NCBI GenBank assembly: GCA_964017065.1
Contig: OZ024791.1
Span: forward strand, 1,361,887 to 1,425,886
Length of the DNA: 64,000 bases
Direction: 5' to 3'
From: Haliclona indistincta
Lineage: Eukaryota; Porifera; Demospongiae; Haplosclerida; Chalinidae
The notes below the pieces were generated by a model that worked only from the letters and a program-made list of their open reading frames with translations, was not told the DNA's origin and did no database searches. Positions 25,050 through 36,400 of the stretch are shown piece after piece; position 1 is the first letter of the stretch; the number at the start of each line of letters is the position of its first letter. The position numbers were made by a program, and so were the translations under genes.

Positions 25050-27587
25050 TTGTTCGGCCCTGTTTCTGGGATGTCTGGCTCACTAAATGAGAGTATTCTT
25101 TTGAGCAAGTTGAAGCGAGTAACGGACTGGCATACGTTTGGAATACACCTTCAGATACCGTCTTATGAGCTGGATATAATTCACCAGCAGTTTTCGACCA
25201 TAGGAGTAGAGCGATGTAAGTCAGAAATGTTTCATCTGTGGCTCAGGACAAATGTAAACGCCAGCTGGCTCGACGTTGCCGACGCGTTAGAAAAGCTGAA
25301 CGAGGTCGTTTTAGCAAATGAAGTCCGCCAGATCTGTCCAGCTGTATCAACCCCCAATGTCACACCCGAGAGCTCATCAACCAACAGCAACGAGGGGAAG
25401 GAGGAGCTACAAGTCGAGAAGATAAATGTGGAGTTCAAGAAACCAGGGGTTAAAAAGTTCAGGAAAATAGAGAACCGGTTTGCTTCGCTTGTTAACAACG
25501 TTAAGGGCACACTCCAAGAGAGGGGTGTCTCACCAAGCAAGCTGCATGGGTTTCTCGAAGTGCGTCTCAAGCAGAAGTTGGTCGTCTCTGATTGTCCAAC
25601 TATCTGTGATATTTTCAACAGTATTGCTCCCTACTACTCTTTCCTTAACACTTCTCTTCTGGAAAGCATTGTCGATGAGTTTTTAGAAGACACACCTTTA
25701 CAGCGACAGCTAGATTCATATGAGGGTGATCTTGAGGAATTCACCTCTACTACTAAGCTCATCCTTCTTAAAGAAATCAACTCAACAAAGCAGCATGAAG
25801 GCATGCCGTTAGTTGTTCTCAAGTTGGCTGGTTGCTGCCTCGATGTGACTATCGAACGCTTTCAAATGCTGGTCAAGCACATCTTTGGCAAGCAATCAAA
25901 TGCCCTGTCCGACATTCGAGTAGAAGATGGGTGCATATGTGTTACTTGGGTCACACAAGAGTCCGCTGTTGAATCGTTGATAAGCCTTGCTAGTAAAAAT
26001 GTTTTCTTTATGAAGCATGTCGGTATTCTCAGGTTAACCATTGGAGACGTCCCAGTCATTAACATCGAGGACAGAGAAGAACTGAATGACATCAACAGTG
26101 TATTAATAATAGCTGTAGCTGCAGAATGCTTCAATGCTGTGAAGTTTCTTGTTAGTGCTGGTGCCAATGTGAATTACAGAGCTAAAAATGGCAGCACTCC
26201 TCTTGTTGTAGCTAGCCTGATTTTGTCCAGAGAAATTAGCGAATTACTTTGTAAGGCTAAAGCTGATTTAAATCTACCTGATGCTCGTGGTCTGACTCCT
26301 CTGATGTGGGCATGTGCAAGATGTGATGCACATCTTATCAAACAGCTCCTTCAATCAGGAGCTAACCCCAATATTGAGACAAGCAAGGGTCAGACAGCAC
26401 TACTGTCTATTGAATTTGATGACAAACACTTGGAAATAGTCAGATTATTGCTAGAGGCTGGTGCTGCAATCAATCATCAAGATGAAGATGGCTGGTCTGC
26501 CTTAATGATGGCCTGTCGCGATGGATGCAGTGAGATCGTCGATATTCTTCTTCAATACAATGCAAACATTGAGCTTACTCTCGTAAGAGGCACTACTGCT
26601 CTCATGATCACTTGTATGAATGATGGCCCTACTCAACAAATACAAATAGTTTCCTCTCTTCTAAATGCGCAAGCCAAAACCAATGTTCAAGATAGTGAGG
26701 GGTATACTGCTCTTATGCTAGCATGTCAACAACAGTTTACACAAGCTGTTACTCTTCTTCTTGCAAATGGAGCTCAAACTGACTTACAAAGTGAAGATGG
26801 TTGGACTGCATTAATGCTGGCTTGCCGTGATGGTGGCAATGAAATTGTTCACTTGCTTCTTCAATACAAAGCAAACATTGAGCTTACACTAGAAGGAGGT
26901 ACGACTGCTCTCATGATTGCTTGTATGAGTGATGGCTCTACTGGTAAACATGAACAAATAATTTCTCTTCTTCTAAATGCACAAGCCAACATCAATGTTC
27001 AAGACAGCAAAGGTCATACTGCTCTTATGCTAGCATGTCAACAACAGTTTACACAAGCTGTTAGTCTTCTTCTTGCAAATGGAGCTCAAACTGACTTACA
27101 AAGTGAAGATGGTTGGACTGCCCTGATGCTTGCCTGCAACACTAAAGATATTTCCTCTCCTGATCATTCCATTCCACTTCTTCTCCTTTCACAAGGAGCC
27201 AACACTGAGACAAGGAACAGTTATGGCAGTACTGCGCTTTTAGTAGCAGCCAATAGTATGAACCTATCGGCAATAAGAGCACTGCTCAATGCTGAAGCTC
27301 AAATTGATGCCCAAGATGACACAGGAAGCACAGGTCTCCATCTTTCAACTGTTCTTGGTTACCAAGCTATCACAGAGCACTTGCTGTCAGCAAGTGCAGA
27401 CGCATCAATACCAGACCTCTCTGGGAACACGGCAGCTAGCCTTGCACTAGGCCTCAAACACGTGTCTTTCTATCATCATCAGATATATCAACTGATGTTT
27501 AAACATGCTATTAAAACCATGACACCCGAAGAGAAGGCCAGTGTTGAACTATCAGCACTTATTATCAGTGACTCTGATGAGGATTGA
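25050..27587 (+). CDS. Single-exon death-domain plus ankyrin-repeat protein, 845 aa
   Basis: The protein starts MFGPVSGMSGSLNESILLSK; a second Met at residue 9 is an alternative start. Residues about 15-100 form a death domain (DWHTFGIHLQIPSYELDII, then WLDVADALEKLNEVVLANEV). Residues about 130-350 form a mixed alpha/beta region of a type I recall from sponge death-domain/ankyrin proteins but cannot name. From about residue 355 there are about 13 ankyrin repeats. A block of three repeats (about 103 aa) is duplicated almost verbatim (start positions near 26484 and 26793, third start near 27105). Death domains recruit partners in apoptosis and innate signalling, so a cytosolic receptor or adaptor role is inferred. 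No intron interrupts the gene, unlike its neighbours. It starts 92 bp after the CEP152-like stop codon. Confidence 0.85.
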   Translation: MFGPVSGMSGSLNESILLSKLKRVTDWHTFGIHLQIPSYELDIIHQQFSTIGVERCKSEMFHLWLRTNVNASWLDVADALEKLNEVVLANEVRQICPAVSTPNVTPESSSTNSNEGKEELQVEKINVEFKKPGVKKFRKIENRFASLVNNVKGTLQERGVSPSKLHGFLEVRLKQKLVVSDCPTICDIFNSIAPYYSFLNTSLLESIVDEFLEDTPLQRQLDSYEGDLEEFTSTTKLILLKEINSTKQHEGMPLVVLKLAGCCLDVTIERFQMLVKHIFGKQSNALSDIRVEDGCICVTWVTQESAVESLISLASKNVFFMKHVGILRLTIGDVPVINIEDREELNDINSVLIIAVAAECFNAVKFLVSAGANVNYRAKNGSTPLVVASLILSREISELLCKAKADLNLPDARGLTPLMWACARCDAHLIKQLLQSGANPNIETSKGQTALLSIEFDDKHLEIVRLLLEAGAAINHQDEDGWSALMMACRDGCSEIVDILLQYNANIELTLVRGTTALMITCMNDGPTQQIQIVSSLLNAQAKTNVQDSEGYTALMLACQQQFTQAVTLLLANGAQTDLQSEDGWTALMLACRDGGNEIVHLLLQYKANIELTLEGGTTALMIACMSDGSTGKHEQIISLLLNAQANINVQDSKGHTALMLACQQQFTQAVSLLLANGAQTDLQSEDGWTALMLACNTKDISSPDHSIPLLLLSQGANTETRNSYGSTALLVAANSMNLSAIRALLNAEAQIDAQDDTGSTGLHLSTVLGYQAITEHLLSASADASIPDLSGNTAASLALGLKHVSFYHHQIYQLMFKHAIKTMTPEEKASVELSALIISDSDED

Positions 27588-28158
27588 GTAATTTTAGTTT
27601 TTTTTTCCGATGTACATTTTTAAAGGTTGTTGTATTTCTATTTAATTCTGGTTTGGAAAGATTTATTGTAAGAATGAAGTGTTTACTGAGGAATGAACGG
27701 GTTCATTGAAAATTTGTTGTCTCTGAATTTGCATCGGCAGATCAGAGCACAGCTGGTCATAGCCTCGTCCTCGTCCCCAGCTGGTCAATGCTGTAGCTCA
27801 TGCAATTCAGTGAGCCTGTTTTTCTCGATCTATGGATAGCTTCTGTTACAGTATACTGGCTTACTTCATTCTAGACTAATATCTATGACTGCTTTGTGGG
27901 TGGGGCTCGTAATCTTTACCGCCAGTTAGCTAGTCTGGTCTTGAGGAAATTCAGTCGAATAAATTTGTAGTCCAAGAGATCACATTAAGCCACTATACCG
28001 TTATTCAGATGTGTAGGAATGGACAGAGGTGAATATTCATCAGACATTTGTTGATCCTGAATTTACTTCACGAGAGTGTGAATGTCATTGGTTGCTGCTT
28101 TTGCCTCGAGATTCCATGGGACCACCAGCAATGCAGCTCTGCACGTGATATCAACTCA
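27588..28158. other. Intergenic, nothing recognised
   Basis: This is AT-rich sequence after the death-domain/ankyrin gene. An open frame from 28048 continues in frame into the membrane-protein gene, but the first plausible start before a signal peptide is at 28159. Confidence 0.5.
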
Positions 28159-29881
28159 ATGGTGTCCAGTATGTCGCGCTTCAGTGCAGTTCAGCTGGTC
28201 GTGTTGTTAGTTGTTGCAAAGCTCGTCCAGTCAACACAGGTTACTACTTCAGTCGACGATGGTGCGAGTGGTCTTATGACGATAGCTAGTGGCCAAGATG
28301 ATGGCAGTGGTGACCATACGACCGTTTCAGAGATGATCTATGTTACTGCGCAAGATACAGCATCCTTTGACATGGAACAGCAGACTGCATCATTTATGAC
28401 AAACTTCTTAATCGAACCAACAGCTACTGTGGAGCTCGAACCATCTTCAGATTTTGATGAGGATACACTCACAAGCAGCTTCCCAATGGAATCGAGTTCT
28501 GATATTACACCTACAACATCAGTATCTATGCAACCAACAACCACGCAAATGGAGAATGCTACTACTTCATTACTATCTAGTATCAGTAGTGCCCTACTAT
28601 CTACTACACCAGTAGAGAATGCTACTACTTCAGTACTACCCAGTATCAGTAGTGCCCTACTATCTACTACACCGGTAGTGAATGCTACTACTTCGGTACT
28701 ATCCAGTATCAGTAGTGTCATACTATCTACTACACCAGTAGAGAATGCTACTACTTCGGTACTACCCAGTATCAGTAATACCCTACTATCATCCACTAAC
28801 ACTTCAGTATCAATCACTGCATCTCCTGCGACATCAAGCTTCACCATCACTAGTATCACTGTGCAGTTAACTTCTTCAATACTGATCACCGAAACAGAGG
28901 ATTTTGAGAGCGAAACAGAGGATTTTGACAGTCAAACAATCGATTCATTGTCTGCATCAATAGAGGTTATTGAGATGACAGAAACTATTGACGTGCTGTC
29001 TGTAACACTTTCCCAACCATCTGTGACATCACTTACTTCTATGTCGACTACAACGGTAGTGAGCGAACCTGATGCAGTGTTAATCCCTCGTCTAGCTGTA
29101 ATTGCTATCATCATTGTCGGCATGATACTGGCGTTAACTGTGCTGACTCTCATCATTTCAACAATAGCCCTGATTGCTAAACAATGTACTAAAAGAAGAA
29201 GTTATGACGTAGTGTAAGCCTATTCCTCTATCCCTTGTTTTATCTTCATTATTGTGATTTTTGTAGTCAACTAGAAGAGTCTCAACGAAGAGCAGCATTG
29301 AATAAGCAGAAAAAGCAGAAGAAACAAAAAGTGCGTGCCGTGGAGCAACCAGTCTTGAGAAGAAAGCCAGTTAATCTGAGAGACATGACTGAGTCTGTCG
29401 TGATCGAAAATCTTGCTTGTTGTGAGTGTGTTCGCACTGTATGTCAACAACAAAAAAATTTTAAACAGCATGAGACTAGCTACTATAAGCTTTGGTATAC
29501 ATAATTATAGTGCATTATTAGTTCACTGACCATTACTCTGTTATCTCTTTTCTCCACATGCAGATAGTTTTACTGAAGACAGTGCCAACGTAAGTTGAAC
29601 ACATCACTATAATGATGCAAGTCAAAACAGGTTTTAAATAGGTTGCTTGCATTGAACAACTTGCACATGTGATGCACTCCTATGATAGGTTATTTTCTTG
29701 TCTATCTTCGTAGCCTAACGTTATACACAGAGACAGTGCATTGATAGAGGGAGATGAAGAACAGCAACAAGATGATGATGAAGAACAAGAAGATACCAGT
29801 CATCAAATCAATGGAGATGTGGTCATACATGTTGTAGACGACTCAGAACAGACCACACCTCATCAACCAATCGTAGTATAA
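28159..29881 (+). CDS. Mucin-like single-pass membrane protein, 4 exons, 467 aa
   Basis: Exons are 28159-29213, 29267-29421, 29564-29589 and 29714-29881; phases agree. I chose ATG 28159 (a second ATG at 28171) because it leads directly into a signal peptide (MSRFSAVQLVVLLVVAKLVQ). The roughly 300-residue ectodomain is Ser/Thr-rich and includes four copies of a 22-aa unit (NATTSVLPSISSALLSTTPV, about 28551-28790), typical of an O-glycosylated stalk. One transmembrane helix follows (residues about 307-340, LAVIAIIIVGMILALTVLTL) and then a basic stop-transfer KQCTKRR. The cytoplasmic tail has a KQKKQKKQK basic cluster, then an acidic stretch (EGDEEQQQDDDEEQEDT). No catalytic or adhesion domain was recognised. 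It could be a surface mucin or a receptor; the function is unknown. Confidence 0.75.
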
Positions 29882-29992
29882 AAATTATAATTGGTAGCAC
29901 AGTTTACTTAAATATTTTTTTGTAAAATTTTTTAATAATATTGCATTATAGTCAACATAAATTTATTCACAAACAAAATTTAATTGTTAATG

Positions 29993-31111
29993 TTATTCAT
30001 GATAAAGAATAATAATACACTGTTTCAACACTTTCAAATAGCGAAGGTAGACCTTTCCGCAAGTTCTGACTTTAGGACGGCCGAGTTGTCTCAAGTGAGT
30101 AGCCTCGCAATCGGGAAACACCTCAATCATTGTCTTTAGCAGAAGATCCACCTCTTCTTGACCCCACTTCTGCTGTTTACAAGGCTCTATGACCTTCTCC
30201 ATCAGGTCAACAAAGAAGTCTTTCATGTCCTTGCTGTGAATCAGCGATGACCCTAAGCTTGTAATAGCACGAGAGAGCACCTTGAAGTGGGCTTCAAATG
30301 AGCGAATAAGCTGCTGAGCAGCGTGCTGCTTCTTCAAGTCCCGTACTACTAGCTTCTGATGTCGTTCAATCCACACCTTGTCCAAAAGGTGCTTAAGGTC
30401 ATGTAGTTCTTGAAGAAAGTCCCGGTCCAGTTCCAAGTCATCATCAACAAGTCGAGATCCCATCGAGCCAGACGTCCAGTGCTCAATCATGAGATTAGCA
30501 CAAGCAGTGAAATCGCCAACTGAAAGATGAGATAATCGTCGCTTACCAGTCTCAAATCGATTGTGACTGAGGAACACCAGCGATGCATAGCTGTGAGCTA
30601 ACTGGTCAGGAAGAAGAAACTGCTGCTTGATGTTCTCTACAAGTGATCCCTCAAAATCATCCACTACCTTCAACACTTGCTTGATATTATCAAACTGCCT
30701 TCGACAACTTTTCAAAGGTACCGTCGTTTTTTCGCTGACATCGTCTAAATCTTTTCTGTTCTTTGAGCTCAGCTTTCTGCCAAGAAACTCTCTCACTACA
30801 TCCTCGTCGAACATGTAGTAGCGTTCGATTAGTGCGTTTCGTGAAGCCCAGGGCAAGTTAAAGACTTGTTGGTTTATAAAGGTCGGAGGAGATTGAAGAT
30901 ACGGCTCTAGCGAACGAAATTTGCGATACATGTCTTCGGTCTCGGCAGCAAGGAGTCCGTGGAAGTTCGGGAATTGTCTGGTCACCAGGGGCTCCTGACC
31001 GAGCCTTACTCTCGCGGCTTCATGTACGTCTACACCACGCAACCACAGCGAAAACACCTCGACGTCGACTCCTGCCGGCTCGGTGACAGCAACTGTTACT
31101 GATTTCGCCAT
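29993..31111 (-). CDS. FIBP: Acidic FGF intracellular-binding protein homologue (FIBP), 372 aa, single exon
   Basis: The whole length matches the FIBP family of about 360 aa. Recognisable segments are IERYYMFDEDVVREFLGRKL, DLDDVSEKTTVPLKSCRRQF, DNIKQVLKVVDDFEGSLVEN, HNRFETGKRRL, LDRDFLQELHDLKHLLDK and DFFVDLMEKVIEPC. FIBP is an intracellular protein first described as a binder of FGF1; human loss-of-function causes an overgrowth syndrome, and the molecular activity is unclear. There is no signal peptide or membrane segment. The gene is intronless here. It is convergent with the membrane-protein gene (stops 112 bp apart) and divergent from the death-domain gene at 31660. A TTTATT at 29962-29967 (AATAAA on the minus strand) is a candidate poly(A) signal. 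Confidence 0.92.
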   Translation of the reverse strand: MAKSVTVAVTEPAGVDVEVFSLWLRGVDVHEAARVRLGQEPLVTRQFPNFHGLLAAETEDMYRKFRSLEPYLQSPPTFINQQVFNLPWASRNALIERYYMFDEDVVREFLGRKLSSKNRKDLDDVSEKTTVPLKSCRRQFDNIKQVLKVVDDFEGSLVENIKQQFLLPDQLAHSYASLVFLSHNRFETGKRRLSHLSVGDFTACANLMIEHWTSGSMGSRLVDDDLELDRDFLQELHDLKHLLDKVWIERHQKLVVRDLKKQHAAQQLIRSFEAHFKVLSRAITSLGSSLIHSKDMKDFFVDLMEKVIEPCKQQKWGQEEVDLLLKTMIEVFPDCEATHLRQLGRPKVRTCGKVYLRYLKVLKQCIIILYHE

Positions 31112-31659
31112 TTTGAATTATTGTTGAAGGGGAGGAGTGATGAAAGTGAGTCAAAGCGGAAGTAACACGTTTTCTTACGTTGACCAATCAAACACGCGCC
31201 AGATACAATTGCCGAACCGACTTGGTTTCAGATACATATTCACCCAGATTAACAAGTGAATATAAAATGCATACCTCCATTGAGAACTAAAAGATCAGCG
31301 TCTTTCATGGATTTCTCATGTTCATCAAGAAGGAAACTGGGAAAATATCAGTAGGTATTTAGATGATGGTATCAGTAGGTATATCAGTAGGTATCAGTAG
31401 GTATTTAGGTACTTCAATCTAGATGATGTTACATCGTTAATGAGTCCAGTCCATTAGTCCAGTCCATTACTATAGTAGTCCAGTTGAGTAGTAACACCCG
31501 CAAGAATGACTATATATAGCGGTCACGGCAAGAAAAGGTCAAGTTTCGCTCAGCGAGCACGATACTATACAAGCGTTTCTTTTCGGCAACTTTCTGTGAT
31601 AGTGGGCTCGTTGAATTGCCGTTTTCATTGCAACAAGTGACCTGCGAAACCCTGTACCA
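31112..31659. promoter_or_regulatory. Divergent intergenic region between FIBP and a death-domain gene
   Basis: About 550 bp separates two start codons that point in opposite directions, consistent with a shared or back-to-back promoter. It contains a short direct-repeat cluster (cagtaggtatttag-like, 31350-31410). No gene is seen. Confidence 0.45.
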
Positions 31660-32177
31660 ATGGCTGCAATGCCGGCTGAAAGAGCAGCTATCTTGGAGAC
31701 AAAAGAACAAATTTTGAGTGAGTTGTTGTATTAGTAGATGATCATGACCCATCATTATGCTGTGCCGGCATCACAGATGAGGCGCCGGATCGGCAAGAAC
31801 TAGATTTAATCGAGTACAATGGCGAGAAGATTCGAATCAAGGACGGTGTGGCTGCAAAGTGGAAAGATTTTGCAATCGCACTTTACCTGGACAAAGGCAA
31901 TCCACTTGAGGCATTGTTTGAAGAGTGTTTTTGTAAGCCAATCCGCATGGCTGGCAAGCTCTGCGACTTATACTTGAATAACGAACGGGACCGAGAGCCT
32001 CGCACACTGCCCAGCTGGAGAGAACTATTGGATGCTCTGAGAAGAATTAAAGAACATGAACTAGTGAGAAAGTTGGACGAGTATTTATACAGTAAGGCTC
32101 TTAGCCGAGTTCAAGTGCAACAACTGACAACAGCCGACTCGGCATCCGAGAATAGTCTGCCAAATTACTTCTCTTGA
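31660..32177 (+). CDS. Small death-domain protein, 2 exons, 152 aa
   Basis: Exons are 31660-31717 and 31777-32177, with junction phase 1. The product starts MAAMPAERAAILETKEQIL. Residues about 50-130 look like a death-fold helix bundle (WKDFAIALYLDKGNPLEALF, then SWRELLDALRRIKEHELVRK, LDEYL), with the conserved tryptophan and leucine spacing of death domains. There is no other domain, so it would be an adaptor or inhibitor-type single-domain protein. The short C-terminal tail (SENSLPNYFS) is Ser-rich. The family assignment is by eye and a related helical fold cannot be excluded. Confidence 0.7.
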
Positions 32178-32299
32178 CAGTACTACTGACATGTTTGTGC
32201 TAACAAATTTTATTAATAATTATTAAAATTTCTTCAATAATAATAATTATTGATTGAAATTCTATGAACAAAATCTTTTGAATCTGTTGGTTCTTCCGA

Positions 32300-33100
32300 C
32301 TAGCAGTACGTTACAAGTACCTGGACCATTGTTGTTATGGCAGAAGGCAGCAGATGTATACTTGGGATCAGATACCGGACATTTAGTGATCTTTTTAGTT
32401 GGTTTCTTGATTTCTTTTTAATGATAATAGGCTTCTTCAGTCTTGATGACTGGGATGATGTGAAGACTATGACCATTGTCTTCACCGGAGCTGTTAGGTG
32501 ATAGGTTTGCAGCAATTTAATTGCCTGGACTTTGCAGTCTTCTTTTTATTTTGCCTTAAATGAAAACAGGCTTTGGTCAGTAGCTACAGGAGGAGGAGCC
32601 CTGAGGCATTAGAGCACTGGCTGTGAGTGGTGGTAAATCGCCTGGTGATGAGACATTGCTGGATTTTTGCTCTTCACTGGAGAAAGTGAAAGATTCAACC
32701 CAGCAAGAATGTCGACTCTTCAATTGCCTCTTCAGTGTTAGTACTAGTGGAGTCCAGAGAGATCATGCTGTCTTCAGCAGCAACTGGGTGAGTGACTATA
32801 ATGGCTTCACTAGTTTCTGCTTGACCTCCTCTTCATCACTCTCAGAAAGCAGCTTAACCAACAGGTTATTGGCAGTTGAGTCACGAGTAGCAGCAGAATT
32901 GGAGTCATCAGAACAGCAGCAGAATTGGAGTCATCAGAACAGCAGCAGAATTGGAGTCATCAGAACAGCAGAATTGGAGTCAGTAGCACTGAGTAGCAAT
33001 CCTGGAGTCAGTAACAGCAGCAGTAGCACATGCAGCTGCAAGCTGCAGTGGAGTCAGTAGAGAGTTTTAGTTAAAATGTAGAAGAGCAATCTAGAAGATA
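32300..33100 (-). pseudogene. Copy C: fragment of the heptad-repeat coiled-coil gene
   Basis: Minus-strand similarity to the large exon of copies A and B (4540-5120 and 36160-36710) is clear: the ttgtcttcaccggagctgtt segment, the ggtggtaaatcgcctggtgatg segment and the tgacctcctcttcatcactc segment occur in order. The frame is broken repeatedly and the flanking exons are missing. A degenerate repeat (cagcagaattggagtcatcag, 32890-32970) replaces the 21-bp array. It lies directly downstream of copy B in the same orientation. Confidence 0.8.
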
Positions 33101-33330
33101 ATTTGTAAGATAAGGTTCACTGATACCACCTTCATGTTTTGTTGACACTGGATCAACAGAGACAACCGCATAGGCATATCAAGCTTGAGAACACTACATG
33201 TACAAGCATTGATTATTGCCATTGATGCTATTGATGTAGGTAGCATTGATATTGCCATTGATGCTATTGATGTAAAAATTACTGATGTTCAATAAATACA
33301 TTAGATAAACATAATAATAATAATTATACA
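33101..33330. other. Gene-free spacer between copies C and B
   Basis: This spacer contains short direct repeats (gatattgccattgatgctattgatgta type, 33210-33270). Nothing else was recognised. Confidence 0.45.
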
Positions 33331-33422
33331 GTTCATGTGACTAGATAGTTATTCTCATTGAGGTCCACCGATAATTATCAGTAGACAATAATGAAAGAGG
33401 TCCAGAGTGGTCACCAATGCTG

Positions 33423-36400
33423 CTACTGGCCAACTGCCTCATTAAACGAAGAGGAGTGATGGTGGGATGGTAGGGAGAAGTGATGGTGGGAGGATAGAGA
33501 GAAGTGATGGTGGGAGGGTAGTGAGAAGTGATGGTGGGAGGGCAGTGAGAAGTGACGGTGGGAGGGTAGTGAGAAGTGAAGGTGAGAGGGTAGGGACAAG
33601 TGACGGTGGGAGGGTAAAGAGTGCTTGACAACATGTCTTTGTTTTTCATTGAAAAACTTCAGACGATCCTGAAAAAAAAACAGAGCATACATGTAATAAT
33701 TATCATGATTCTATAGAGACAGTTAACATGTGTATAGATCATAGCATGTGCTGGGTACACGTGAAAAATCTGAAAATAATCGCCTGTTACCATGACGAGG
33801 GTCTTCTCCTTCTCTTTCAGCACAGCTGCTTCTTTCTTCAGCAAATCCCACTGTTTTTCAACCTCCTGTATAGCCACTGCTCCCTTAGCTTGCACATCTT
33901 TAGCAACCTGGAGTAAAACAAGTATAGCATGTGAGGTTACCAAACAAAACAATTATAGAACAATGTGACAAGTAATGTCATCAACAACACACCTTGTTAA
34001 TCCAATCTAGGGACTGGATCCTTTTTTCGATATTATCCAGTTTCTCGATCATCTCTGTTCTTTCCAGACCCAGCTCCTCCTCACCAGCTGCATGTAGCTG
34101 CTGCAGCTCACTCACCATCTGTTCCCTCTCTGTGCTCAGCCTAGCTTCAGCTGCAATCAGGTCAGCCTCAACCTTTAGAAGGCGAAACGAAGTTACTAAT
34201 GCCCCTTTGCTTTACTGCAGTATCACATACTCTCAGTTCTTTCTTTTTTACTTGCGCAGCATAAGCAGTAAGCTCTGAAGCAACGGATTTAGCTTCAGAA
34301 TAAGTTCTTTCTATGGCTTTATGATAGTCAGCCAGCATTTTTCCCTAAAATAATGCACAGAAGGAAGGAATCATGTGATGATGTAGACAAGAGAGATGTT
34401 GCTGACTTTCTCTTCCTGCAAAAGTATTTTCTGGTCTTCAACTTCCTTCTGCTGCATAGTGAGCCTCTCTTCCATAGCTGCATGAGATATTTCATTCACA
34501 TGAGCTTAACAAATAATCTGAGCTCACATTTCAACTGCATTTGTAGCTTTTCTCTTTCAATTACTGATTCATGTAACTACATGTATGAAAACATTAACAG
34601 TAACAACTCGTAATGGAGCTGCTGAGATTCAATCAACATACTTGTTGTTTCAAGTCAGACACCTGTTGTTCTTTCTCCTTCTCCATTCTCAGTTTGTCTG
34701 TTTTGGCCTTCTCGTTAGATTCTCTCAATTTTGTCTGAGTAAGTTGAAATTCATCATAATTGTTATAATTAATTTTTTATTAATATCCATCACATGGTTT
34801 TTAATTTGAGTAAAATTTTGTTACAATTATTGTTGTACATGTGTGTGTTGACTGTATAATTTTCTCTCTGGTCTACTATAGCTCACCTCCAGCTCTTTTA
34901 TCGTATCTAGTTCAGACAGCTCAATCAACAGGTTGTCGTCTGCACAAGTACATGTGGAATCAGTAGTAGTAGCACATTCAGCAACAGTACAGTCAGCATC
35001 AGAATTGGCATCAATAGTAGATTCAAAATCAGTAGTACAGTCAGCCAAAGTAGAATCAGAATCACTATTAGCAACATGGTTAGTAATAGTAGATTCAAAA
35101 TCAGCAGTACAGTCAGTAATAGTAGAATCAGAATCACTATTAGCAACATGGTCAGTAGAATCAGAATCAGCTGTAGCAGAATCGGTAGTAGTAGATTCAG
35201 TAGTAGCAGAATGGTCAGTAGTAGATTCAGTAGTAGCAGAACAGTCAGTAGAAGATTCAGTAGTAGCAAAACGGTCAGTAATGGATTCAATAGTAGCAGG
35301 ACGGTCAGTAGTGGATTCAGTAGTAGAAGGACGATCAGTAGTGGATTCAATTGTAGCAGGACGATCAGTAGTGGATTCAGTAGTAGCAGGATGATCAGTA
35401 GTAGTGGATTCAGTAGTAGCAGAACGATCAGTAGTAGTGGATTCAGTAGTAGCAGGACGATCAGTAGTGGATTTAGTAGTAGCAGAACGGTCAGTAGTAG
35501 ATTCAGTAGTAGCAGGATTGTCACTATTAGATTCAGTAGTAGCAGAACAGTCAGTAGTGGATTCAATAGTAGCAGGACGATCAGTAGTGGATTCAGTAGT
35601 AGCAGGACGATCAGTAGTGGATTCAGTAGAAGTAGGACGATCAGTAGTAGATTCAGTAGTAGCAGGATGGTCAGTAGTAGATTCGGTAGTAGCACTAGTG
35701 GAAGTTTCACTAGCTTGAGATGTTATTTGCTGCCTCTTGGTAACCTTTTTAAGGCATTTTACCCATGTGAAGCAGCTGAAACACCCTTGCTGATGATTCC
35801 TGAGACCATTGCTACTGGCAGAAGGGGTCGAAGGTGACTGAGAGAGAGCAGATGATTTTCTAAATATTGCAGCGAGAAAAGATGATCGACGCGCCTGCCT
35901 CACTGGCAAATCAAACATCAATGTTGGTTGCTGACTTGGTTCAGCAGCATTAGCAGATTCATTAGCATATGATATTTGTGACAGTATGGCTACTGCAGGT
36001 GTACCATTAAGACTATTCATGGATACTTGTGTGACAATTACTCCGTCACTCATCTGAAGAGTATCAGAGAATGTCACATGTGTGTTTGGAGAGGTGGAAG
36101 GAGACGACGAAGATGGGGATGAGGAGACTGGCCTGAGTATACCTTGTATTGGGAGAGGACCATTGTTGTTTTGATGTGAAGTAGCAGCTGTTTCAGTAGA
36201 CTTGGGATCAGTAGCTGGTTTCTTGTTTCCCTTCTTCTTCTTCTTGATGATAGGCTTCTTCTTTGTAACTGGAGTCTTGTGACCATTGTCTTCACCGGAG
36301 GTGTTAGGTGACAGGTTTGCAGCAACTTGCCTGGACTTTGCAGTCTTCTTTTTAGATTTCTTGAATGGGACCAGAACCTTTGGCTTTTGGTCAGTTGATG

